This document shows, piece after piece, positions 1 through 7,852 of a stretch of 13,409 bases of DNA. Below the pieces are notes generated by a model. The model saw only the letters and a list, made by a program, of their open reading frames with translations. It did not search any database and was not told the origin of the DNA. The position numbers and the translations under genes were made by a program. Source of the stretch: PBB1 sp043738425. Its GTDB lineage: Bacteria > Pseudomonadota > Gammaproteobacteria > Burkholderiales > Burkholderiaceae_C. How positions within the stretch are numbered: position 1 is the stretch's first letter; every line of letters begins with the position of its first letter. The DNA lies in assembly GCA_043738425.1 (NCBI GenBank), contig JAYUGJ010000136.1, positions 1 to 13,409 on the forward strand, written 5' to 3'.

Positions 1-37
1 AAAAAAAAATGGGGGGGCGCGACTGTGGTGTCGCGCC
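1..37 (-). terminator. Rho-independent terminator downstream of ettA
   Basis: Read on the minus strand, a perfect 8-bp stem (GGCGCGAC / GTCGCGCC, positions 30-37 and 16-23) encloses a 6-nt loop. It is followed by a C run, one A and then nine T at the window edge. It lies about 80 bp past the ettA stop codon on the same strand, as expected for the end of that transcript. The C run between stem and T tract is slightly atypical. Confidence 0.75.
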
Positions 38-115
38 GCCCGGCGCAAGTTCATCGTGATCCATCGGTTCGACAGCCGCGCGGTGCGCTGACGCACGTCG
101 CCGCAACCGGCAGAC

Positions 116-1780
<1,665 letters not shown>

Positions 1781-2090
1781 GGGTTGCCTTGACTGGATTG
1801 GGCGGGACGCAACAGCGCGTGCCGCAAGCGATGCGCATTGTCGTCGCAGGCTCACGCGCTGCGGCAGCGTCGCCTTTCAATTGGGCGGCAACCTCCCCGC
1901 TGATCAAGATTCGCATCAGGGATAACCCGTTAAACTTCGTCCACCAGCGCGATCTCCAGTCACTGCGCTGCCGTCATCTTGACCGGATGCGTTGTGCAGC
2001 CGCTGCACCCTTCGCGCTCCCCACACCCCTCTGCCTGCGACTGGCGCCGTTTGTCTCGGCGACGGGCCGATCTGCTATTTGGAACATCCC
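1781..2090. other. Divergent intergenic region between ettA and rhlE
   Basis: This 310-bp gap must hold the promoters of both flanking genes. I see no convincing sigma-70 hexamer pair on either strand, no strong hairpin and no credible small gene. Open frames that cross it are extensions of the flanking genes without family-like residues. The long leader before rhlE (if the promoter lies near the middle) would fit the post-transcriptional control known for some DEAD-box helicase genes, but the sequence does not show it directly. Confidence 0.4.
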
Positions 2091-3614
2091 ATGTCTTTTG
2101 AAACTCTCGGCCTGGCCGAGCCGCTGCTGCGCGCGGTTGCCGAATACGGCTACACCGTTCCTACCCCGATCCAAATGCAGGCGATTCCGGTGGTGCTGTC
2201 GGGCAGCGACCTGCTCGGTGGCGCGCAAACCGGCACCGGCAAAACCGCCGGCTTCACCTTGCCGATGCTGCACCGGCTGATGGAAAAACCGGCCGTGCGC
2301 GACGCCAAGGGCAAGCTGCCCATCCGGGCGCTGATCCTCACGCCGACGCGCGAACTCGCTGCGCAAGTCGAAGAAAGCGTGCGCACGTACGGCAAGTACA
2401 GCAAGCTGACCAGCATGGTGATGTTTGGTGGCGTCGGCATGCAGCCGCAAATCGACAAGCTGCGCCGCGGTGTCGACATCTTGGTGGCCACGCCGGGCCG
2501 CCTGCTCGACCACCACCAGCAACGCACGCTGGATCTGAGCCACATCGAAATTTTTGTGCTCGATGAAGCTGATCGCATGCTCGACATGGGCTTCATCCAC
2601 GACATCAAAAAAGTGCTCGCCATCGTGCCGGCGCAAAAGCAGAGCCTGCTGTTCAGCGCGACCTTCAGCGACGAGATCAAGGCACTGGCCGATCGTTTGT
2701 TGAACAAGCCCGCGCTGATTGAAGTGGCGAGGCGCAACCAGACCGCAGACACCATCGCGCAAAAGGTGCACCCAGTGGGCCGCGAGATGAAAAAAGATTT
2801 ACTGGCGCACCTGATCAAGTCGAACGATTGGGACCAGGTGCTGGTGTTCACCCGCATGAAAAGCGGTGCCAACAAGCTGGTCGAGTTTTTGGAAAAGCAA
2901 GGCATCAGCGCGATGGCGATTCACGGCAATAAAAGCCAAAGCGCGCGCACCAAGGCGTTGGCTGAATTCAAAACTGGTGACCTGACGGTGCTGGTGGCGA
3001 CCGACATTGCGGCGCGCGGCATCGACATCGACATGCTGCCGCACGTGGTGAACTACGAACTGCCCAACGTGCCGGAAGACTATGTGCACCGCATCGGCCG
3101 CACCGGCCGTGCCGGCGCGCAGGGCGAGGCGATTTCGCTGGTCTGCGTTGACGAGAACGGCTTCCTGCGCGAGATCGAGCGGCTGATCAAGCGTGACATT
3201 CCAAAAGAAATCATCGAAGGGTTTGCGCCGCATGCCAGCGAAAAACCCGAGCCGATCGTGCTCGGTCGCATGGTGATTGGTGAAGGCGCAGGCCGCGGCG
3301 GATTCCGCTCTGGCGGTGGTGGACGCAGCGGCGGTGGCGGTGGCGGTGGTGGCGGTGGCGGCGGTGGTGGCTCCAGCCGCGGCCGCAACGACAACCGCTC
3401 CGCGCCGCCGCGCGCCTCGGGCGGGGGCGGTGGCGGTGGTGGCAATTACGGCAACGGCGGTGGCCAAGCGCCCCGCGGGCCGTCACGCGACGGCAATGCG
3501 CCGCAGGGCAATCGGGCGGCTGCACCCGCCGCGCGGCCGGCCGGTCCACGCACCGAGCCTCGACGCGAAGGCGGCGCGATGTTCGCGCCACGCTCGACCA
3601 CGCCCAAACGCTGA
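2091..3614 (+). CDS. rhlE: DEAD-box ATP-dependent RNA helicase, RhlE type
   Basis: It unwinds short RNA duplexes using ATP. RhlE proteins act in ribosome assembly and RNA decay. The 507-residue protein opens with the RhlE-type MSFETLGL, then the Q motif (Gln28), motif I AQTGTGKT (45-52), Ia PTRELA (85-90), TPGR (134-137), DEAD (158-161), SAT (189-191), motif V ATDIAARGID (303-312) and motif VI HRIGRTGR (333-340). Residues from about 397 form a disordered Gly/Arg/Pro-rich tail with runs of 14 and 8 glycines, an RNA-binding type of tail common in this family. The ATG at 2091 is chosen because the conserved N-terminus starts there; the frame is open 33 codons further upstream without homology-like content. 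The ribosome binding site is weak (TTGGAA, about 6 nt before the ATG). The gene stands alone on the plus strand, and no hairpin terminator is evident after the stop. Confidence 0.95.
   Translation: MSFETLGLAEPLLRAVAEYGYTVPTPIQMQAIPVVLSGSDLLGGAQTGTGKTAGFTLPMLHRLMEKPAVRDAKGKLPIRALILTPTRELAAQVEESVRTYGKYSKLTSMVMFGGVGMQPQIDKLRRGVDILVATPGRLLDHHQQRTLDLSHIEIFVLDEADRMLDMGFIHDIKKVLAIVPAQKQSLLFSATFSDEIKALADRLLNKPALIEVARRNQTADTIAQKVHPVGREMKKDLLAHLIKSNDWDQVLVFTRMKSGANKLVEFLEKQGISAMAIHGNKSQSARTKALAEFKTGDLTVLVATDIAARGIDIDMLPHVVNYELPNVPEDYVHRIGRTGRAGAQGEAISLVCVDENGFLREIERLIKRDIPKEIIEGFAPHASEKPEPIVLGRMVIGEGAGRGGFRSGGGGRSGGGGGGGGGGGGGGSSRGRNDNRSAPPRASGGGGGGGGNYGNGGGQAPRGPSRDGNAPQGNRAAAPAARPAGPRTEPRREGGAMFAPRSTTPKR
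3330..3443 (+). repeat. GGN codon repeat tracts encoding polyglycine in rhlE
   Basis: Two runs of GGC/GGT glycine codons lie in the rhlE tail: 14 codons at 3330-3371 and 8 codons at 3420-3443. The tracts are near-microsatellites with 3-bp and 6-bp period, so copy changes would keep the reading frame and only alter tail length. Confidence 0.85.
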
Positions 3615-3753
3615 GGCACGCGCCGGCGAGCTGCGCGCCCAAACGCGCAGGTCTCGATACACCAGCTTGCAACTGAGTCGCGCAGCTGTGCACGTTTTGG
3701 CGCGACTGGGCCTAGGCTGTCAGGTGGACAAATCAACCCGAGGGAATTCGCAC

Positions 3754-4254
3754 ATGGCTGCACGGTGGCACACCCTTTGGCAAGGCCAGCACATCGTCGT
3801 GTTTCGCGACGATGCCGAGGTGCATCGCGTCGCGGCTGACGCCATCGAGCGGGTCGTCTTCGTGCACCGCGAGGGTGGCGAGCTGCCTACCGACTTGGTA
3901 TTCAGCGTGGTCGAGGCGGGCGACGATGCGTTGTTGTTCCCGGCAGAGACCGGCTTTGCTGGTCGGGTGAACTTTGAGCGGCAGGCGTTTTGGGCACAAC
4001 GCGCCTGCGTTTATTGGGCACCGCACCCACGTGCGACGTTGCCCGCCAGCGTGCTGCGCGCGCACTGGTGGCAGCAGCTGCGCGGCCTGACGCTGTCACC
4101 CGGTTTCGTGCGGGTGCCCCGCGCCGACATGGTGGCGGCGATGGACCGATGGCCGATGTCCGGCCCGCAAACCTGGGATCAGCGCAAGTGGCAACGCATT
4201 GGACGCAACCAGTTGTTTTCGAAAGCCGGCGCGGCGAACATCGCCAACGGTTGA
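3754..4254 (+). CDS. Hypothetical tryptophan-rich protein, 166 aa
   Basis: I do not recognise the family. The start is the ATG at 3754 with a good GAGGGA 8 nt upstream (3740-3745); the frame runs on upstream through rhlE, but that is a shadow. The product is probably soluble and cytoplasmic: no signal peptide or membrane segment is seen. It has nine Trp in 166 residues (5, 9, 80, 88, 105, 106, 133, 141, 146). The first 80 residues alternate short hydrophobic stretches and charged turns (for example HIVVFRDD, IERVVFVHRE, DLVFSVVEAGDD), which suggests a beta-rich fold. The second half is more helical and basic, ending in a polar tail. It lies 139 bp after rhlE on the same strand and could be read from that transcript or from its own promoter. 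A terminator follows about 45 bp after the stop. Codon use matches its neighbours, so it looks like a resident gene. Confidence 0.75.
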   Translation: MAARWHTLWQGQHIVVFRDDAEVHRVAADAIERVVFVHREGGELPTDLVFSVVEAGDDALLFPAETGFAGRVNFERQAFWAQRACVYWAPHPRATLPASVLRAHWWQQLRGLTLSPGFVRVPRADMVAAMDRWPMSGPQTWDQRKWQRIGRNQLFSKAGAANIANG

Positions 4255-4297
4255 TTGCTGAGCCCGAAGAACGCCCGACGAGCGCCGCGTTAAAAAC

Positions 4298-4327
4298 AAA
4301 AAACCCGGCCGGAGCCGGGTTTTTTTT
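4298..4327. terminator. Bidirectional rho-independent terminator between convergent genes
   Basis: A stem CCCGGC (4304-4309) / GCCGGG (4314-4319) with a CGGA tetraloop is flanked by six A on the left and eight T on the right, so the A/T flanks extend the stem. It lies between the plus-strand gene ending at 4254 and the minus-strand gene ending at 4384, and has a T tract on the correct side for both directions. Confidence 0.9.
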
Positions 4328-4383
4328 CGCCTTGAATCAGCGACAACCGTCGGCGCCCGCGTGGGCGCAGACGATTGGCTTGA

Positions 4384-4605
4384 TCACTTCGCGGCGTGCT
4401 TGACGTGCTTCTTGGCGTGGTGCTTGCCATGCTTCGCAGCAGCGGCTGGAGCAGCTGCTTTTTCTTCCATCTTGGCAGCAGCAGGTGCGGCCGCTGCAGC
4501 GGTCGCAGCAACAGGAGCAGCCGGTGCAGCAGCAGGAGCAGCCATTTCAGCGAATGCGCCGACAGAGAAGGTGGCGGCGATGAAGGTGGCGACGATCTTG
4601 TTCAT
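4384..4605 (-). CDS. Small secreted alanine-rich protein with Lys/His C-terminal tail
   Basis: The 73-residue product begins with a typical Sec signal peptide, MNKIVATFIAATFSVGAFA, with predicted cleavage after Ala19 (AFA|EM). The mature part is about 54 residues of Ala, Pro and Val with a short acidic patch (MEEK, 46-49). It ends in a basic tail, KHGKHHAKKHVKHAAK. The ATG at 4605 is fixed by the signal peptide and by an AAAGGA about 7 nt upstream. A longer frame to 4707 lacks support. The function is unknown. The basic His/Lys tail could bind metal, nucleic acid or anionic envelope polymers, which is inference from composition only. The signal peptide shares the stretch ATFSVGAFAEM with the neighbouring gene at 4770-5258, so the two are likely paralogues or carry a duplicated export signal. 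Confidence 0.8.
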   Translation of the reverse strand: MNKIVATFIAATFSVGAFAEMAAPAAAPAAPVAATAAAAAPAAAKMEEKAAAPAAAAKHGKHHAKKHVKHAAK

Positions 4606-4769
4606 TTGTGTGTCCTTTGAAAGATGAATAATTTGTTTGAGCCCGAAGGTTCGCACGCTTAACGCAGCGGTTTTGACTGCGGTTGACTGCAATGTGCCTA
4701 TTCGCACTGCAATTTATGTAGGCGAGGCCCAACGGCCAATAGGCCCGCCCCGCCACTGCGACGGCAGGC
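4606..4769. other. Intergenic region between the two secreted-protein genes
   Basis: This 164-bp AT-richer gap lies upstream of the 73-aa gene. On the minus strand it carries a short direct repeat (CCGCAGTCAA, then a close copy CGCAGTCAAAA) and two TTGCAGT words about 20 bp apart. These may belong to a promoter or regulator site, but no clear -35/-10 pair could be assigned. Confidence 0.35.
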
Positions 4770-5258
4770 TTACATCACCTTGTCGATGGCTTTGTCCACC
4801 GGGCTCTTTTTCAATGAGTCCATCAAGCCGCCTTTTTTCTTGGCGTCTGCCTTTGCGGCGGGCGTTGAAGCGGCCGGTGTCGCAGCCGAGGCCGACGCCA
4901 CCGCAGGAACGGCTGCGGTCGCTGGCGTTGCCACCACCGCGGCGGGCGCTACGACCGCAGGCACCGCTGCGGCACCGCCCATCGATGGAACAGCAACTGC
5001 TGCTGCCGCTGGTATTGCTGGTACCGCCGGTACGCCAGCCACGCCAGCCACACCCGCAGCACCGGCCACACCAGCGACGCCGGGTGCTCCCGTGACAGCA
5101 GCTGCACCAGCCACCGACGGCACGGCAGTCACGCCTGGAACCGCAGGTACGGCTTTCAATGCAGGCGCGATCGACTTGAGCGCCGGTACGGGCATTTCTG
5201 CAAAAGCGCCGACCGAGAAGGTGGCAGCCACCACGGCGGCGACGAAGGTTTTGTTCAT
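4770..5258 (-). CDS. Secreted elastin-like Val/Pro/Ala/Gly repeat protein
   Basis: The 162-residue product has a signal peptide (residues 1-20, cleavage after GAFA). Residues 23-135 are almost entirely Ala, Val, Pro and Gly, with a Gly every third residue in places (GVAGVAGAAGVAGVAG, 60-75) and VPA units elsewhere. It contains Xaa-Pro-Gly triplets at 40-42 (VPG) and 58-60 (APG). The C-terminus (136-162) changes to a Lys/Asp-rich, probably amphipathic helix, KKGGLMDSLKKSPVDKAIDK. The start at 5258 is set by the signal peptide; the ribosome binding site is weak (GAAAGAAA). The composition resembles elastin or collagen-like low-complexity proteins, but no named family is recognised and homology to animal elastin is not claimed. 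It lies 130 bp downstream of, and on the same strand as, a prolyl 4-hydroxylase-type oxygenase, and its signal peptide matches that of the 4384-4605 gene. Confidence 0.8.
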   Translation of the reverse strand: MNKTFVAAVVAATFSVGAFAEMPVPALKSIAPALKAVPAVPGVTAVPSVAGAAAVTGAPGVAGVAGAAGVAGVAGVPAVPAIPAAAAVAVPSMGGAAAVPAVVAPAAVVATPATAAVPAVASASAATPAASTPAAKADAKKKGGLMDSLKKSPVDKAIDKVM

Positions 5259-5388
5259 GGGGTGTTTCTTTCGAGAGTTATGGAGTGAACTCGAGCGCGC
5301 CGCGGTGTGACTAGGCGTGCGCTCTGGGCCAACAACGCCCGCGTTTCGGAGCCGGTTGACATGCTGCGCGGTGGCCCGAGCGGTCGCC

Positions 5389-6336
5389 TTATGCAAAGCA
5401 ACGTTCACGCAACCATTTCGTCGCCACCCATTTTTCGCCATCGATCAACGGCGCGCCGCCATGCAAGGTTCGGGTCGACGGATGCGGTCGGTCGTAGCTG
5501 AAAAACACGGCGCTGCCTTTGATCGGCGCGATGCTCAATTCCACATCGGGAAACACCGTCGCGCCGCCTCGCTCAGGCGTGTTCAGGTACATCACCAAGC
5601 TGGCGACACGCTGTCCGCCGCGGGCCAACACCGCTGCCGTGCCCCGCTGTGCGGGATCGAAATAGTCGTAATGCGGTTTGTATTCGGCACCCGGCTGGTA
5701 GCGCAATATTTGCAGGCCTTCGCCGTGGTCGAGCGGCCAGTCGCACAACCGCGCGATGCGCTGTTCAACGCGCGTGCACAGCGCGTTTTCCTGGCGGTCG
5801 AAAAACATACCTTCGCTGGTGCGCGAGGCGTTGATTTCGCCCGCGCCAGTGCGCACCTCGACGGTTTCAGACCGCGCCAACCGCGCTCGCGCCAGCGCGA
5901 CCAGCCCGTCGCATTCAGCCTCGGCGAGCAGCCCTGAAAAAACCACCACGCGCGGCTGCATCAGCTGCATCGACACCTTGATGCGCGCGGCGTCGCACGC
6001 CAGCAGGGAATGCGCCAGGCTGCCGTCGCTGCGCAGTGGTTCCGGCACGCGCAGCGCATGACCAAGCGGTTGCTGCGACGTCGACACAGCCCCAGACGAA
6101 AACCGCAACGGTGATCGACCGGTTGCTTCGAGCGCGGCCGCGTCGGCGGGCGGCAGCTCGTATTTTTCGCCCGCGAGGTAGCCGCGCAGCGTGTCTTCGA
6201 GCGCCTGCTCAGCGACGTCGGTATCCCAGCCGCTGGCCCGCATCGACGCCAACACCGCGTCGGGCTGCGCGCCGGCCTTCGCCTGATCGACGATCCAGCG
6301 TTGTAGGTCCGGCGTCACCAGCTGCGCTAAAGACAT
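5389..6336 (-). CDS. 2-oxoglutarate/Fe(II)-dependent prolyl 4-hydroxylase family oxygenase
   Basis: This 315-residue enzyme should hydroxylate a peptidyl proline (or another amino acid side chain) using O2, Fe(II) and 2-oxoglutarate. The P4Hc domain occupies about 125-313. The iron ligands are His222 and Asp224 (KPHYDYF) and His292 (TLHGG); Lys302 in the GEKW segment is the 2-oxoglutarate-binding lysine. RTSEGMFF (172-179) is also typical of the family. Residues 1-60 form a predicted helical extension, MSLAQLVTPDLQRWIVDQAK onward, followed by a polar linker. No signal peptide is seen, so it acts in the cytoplasm. The ATG at 6336 lies 13 bp after the yaaA stop on the same strand, so the two are likely co-transcribed. 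The frame is open to 6423, but that would overlap yaaA. The substrate is unknown; known bacterial relatives modify EF-Tu or collagen-like proteins. The next gene downstream encodes a secreted repeat protein with Xaa-Pro-Gly motifs. Confidence 0.9.
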   Translation of the reverse strand: MSLAQLVTPDLQRWIVDQAKAGAQPDAVLASMRASGWDTDVAEQALEDTLRGYLAGEKYELPPADAAALEATGRSPLRFSSGAVSTSQQPLGHALRVPEPLRSDGSLAHSLLACDAARIKVSMQLMQPRVVVFSGLLAEAECDGLVALARARLARSETVEVRTGAGEINASRTSEGMFFDRQENALCTRVEQRIARLCDWPLDHGEGLQILRYQPGAEYKPHYDYFDPAQRGTAAVLARGGQRVASLVMYLNTPERGGATVFPDVELSIAPIKGSAVFFSYDRPHPSTRTLHGGAPLIDGEKWVATKWLRERCFA

Positions 6337-6349
6337 GGCACCAATGAAC

Positions 6350-7147
6350 CTACGCGGGCTGGTCAGCCACCCTGCGCCGAAAAACCAGCCGCTGCGGCTC
6401 GGACCCATCGGCCGCATAGGCATAGCCTTCCGAGTCGAATGCCTGCAACGCCTGTGCCGTTTGGCAGCGGCCTTGAATGGCGTAGCGCGCCATCAAACCG
6501 CGCGCACGCTTGGCGTAAAAGCTGATCACTTTGTAGTGGCCGCCTTTCCAGTCTTCGAACACGCACTCCACCACGCGCGGCTTGAGCCAACCGCTTCGAG
6601 GCGTGGGTTGCACAGCCTTGAAGTATTCCTGCGACGCCAAATTCACCACCACCGGTGACGCGTCGGATTGCAACCGGTCGTTGATGTGACGGGCCAGCGT
6701 GTCGCCCCAATAGGCATACAGGTTCTTGCCTTGCGAGGTGGCCAGCGCAGTGCCCATTTCAAGCCGATACGGCTGCATGCGGTCGAGCGGACGCAGCGCG
6801 CCGTACAGCCCCGACAAGATCAGTACGTGCTGCTGCGCCCAAGCCAGATCGTCGGCATGCAGCGACCGCGCATCGAGTCCTTCGTACACATCGCCGTTGA
6901 ACGCCAACACCGCCGGCTTGCTGTTTTTCGCGGTGAAGCGCGGGCTCCACACGCCATAGCGGCCGACGTTCAATGCGGCCAGCGACTGCGACAAATCCAT
7001 CAACGCGGCAATGTCGGCGGTGCTCTTGGTTTTCAACACATTGATCAACGTGGCCGCCTGCGCGACGAACTGCGGCGTGCTGGGGTGGGCCACCCGCGCC
7101 GGCGTGTCGTAATCAAGCGATTTCGCAGGGGACAACAAAAACAACAT
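6350..7147 (-). CDS. yaaA: Peroxide stress protein YaaA (DUF328 family)
   Basis: YaaA lowers intracellular free iron and limits Fenton damage during peroxide stress in E. coli; family members can bind DNA. The 265-residue protein is the usual length (about 258). It starts with the family N-terminus MLFLLSPAKSLDY, has LSGLYGALRPLDRMQPYRLEM near the middle and the FYAKRARGLMARY basic motif near 225. The ATG at 7147 is chosen from this N-terminus; the 12 codons upstream of it are not conserved. It is the first gene of a likely two-gene unit with the oxygenase gene 13 bp downstream. Pairing an iron/oxidant defence protein with an Fe(II) oxygenase is compatible with shared iron or redox control, which is inference. 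Confidence 0.95.
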   Translation of the reverse strand: MLFLLSPAKSLDYDTPARVAHPSTPQFVAQAATLINVLKTKSTADIAALMDLSQSLAALNVGRYGVWSPRFTAKNSKPAVLAFNGDVYEGLDARSLHADDLAWAQQHVLILSGLYGALRPLDRMQPYRLEMGTALATSQGKNLYAYWGDTLARHINDRLQSDASPVVVNLASQEYFKAVQPTPRSGWLKPRVVECVFEDWKGGHYKVISFYAKRARGLMARYAIQGRCQTAQALQAFDSEGYAYAADGSEPQRLVFRRRVADQPA

Positions 7148-7297
7148 GGCGCGCACCGATCGGCAGCTGTGAACGACACGCACTCTAGTTCAGCCGACCG
7201 CAAAAACGGGCAACGCAATGTTTGCCTCTGGGTGCCAGCATTCATCGACAAACCGTGCGCGGCGGGCCGGGAAACAATAGCCACACGACGCGTGTCA

Positions 7298-7323
7298 CCG
7301 TCGCCCCGTCGCCCCGTCGCCCC
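7298..7323. repeat. Short tandem repeat, unit CCCCGTCG
   Basis: About three copies of an 8-bp unit (CCCCGTCG as read on the plus strand) lie immediately outside the stop codon of the small lipoprotein gene. The unit length is not a multiple of three. It is outside the coding frame, so changes in copy number would not affect the protein. Confidence 0.7.
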
Positions 7324-7324
7324 A

Positions 7325-7588
7325 TCACTGCTTCGAAGGTGCCGCAGCAGGCACATCGGCGCGGGCGATGTGGTCGTGCAGGTTGGGTGGGCTGTCGGTG
7401 GCGTTATCGGGTGCAGGCTGGATCGCTTTCGCATCGGGTTGGGCCAAGGCTGCGGGCGCACTGAACGGCTTCGTGATCGTTGGTGTGGCGGGCAGTGACG
7501 GTGTCATGACAGCGGTCGGTTGGCACGCGACGACGATCAACGCGACCACCGCCACCGCGGGATACAACGCTGCTTTGAAATCGTCCAT
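7325..7588 (-). CDS. Small putative lipoprotein or membrane-anchored proline-rich protein, 87 aa
   Basis: Residues 8-21 form a hydrophobic segment (YPAVAVVALIVVA) ending at Cys22 in VVAC, which fits a relaxed lipobox. The N-terminus MDDFK is unusual for a lipoprotein signal because it is acidic with one Lys, so a simple membrane anchor is the alternative. The rest is Pro/Ala/Thr-rich and probably disordered in the periplasm. The ATG at 7588 has a good GAGGA 6 nt upstream. No family is recognised. It stands between dnaE2 and yaaA on the same strand, 264 bp after the dnaE2 stop and 177 bp before yaaA, so it may be a separate unit. It could be a spurious frame, but the ribosome binding site and hydrophobic N-terminus argue for a gene. 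Confidence 0.55.
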   Translation of the reverse strand: MDDFKAALYPAVAVVALIVVACQPTAVMTPSLPATPTITKPFSAPAALAQPDAKAIQPAPDNATDSPPNLHDHIARADVPAAAPSKQ

Positions 7589-7852
7589 GACGAGTCCTCG
7601 GGTAATACAGACCGTTGATGTGTTGCGGTGGTCTGCGTCATAAGCGGCTCGACTGTATGCAGGCCCTGCCGTGCTGTCACCGGCAAGCTGTGACGTTGTG
7701 TTGTCGGGCCCGCCGCAGCACCGAAACCTTTGGTGACAGGTTGTGCTGTCGAAAAGGTGCATTCGCTTCGCCGGACTCGCCGAACTCGCCAGCCACTGCA
7801 ATGCAGCGTAGCCAACGCGCTGCCAGTCGGCCCGCTGGGCCTGCGTTTGCAG

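Noticed and set aside
7589..7852. Possible LexA box or imuA/imuB remnant near dnaE2
   Set aside because: Several CTGT words occur, but none has ACAG at the required 8-bp distance, and no frame resembles ImuA or ImuB.
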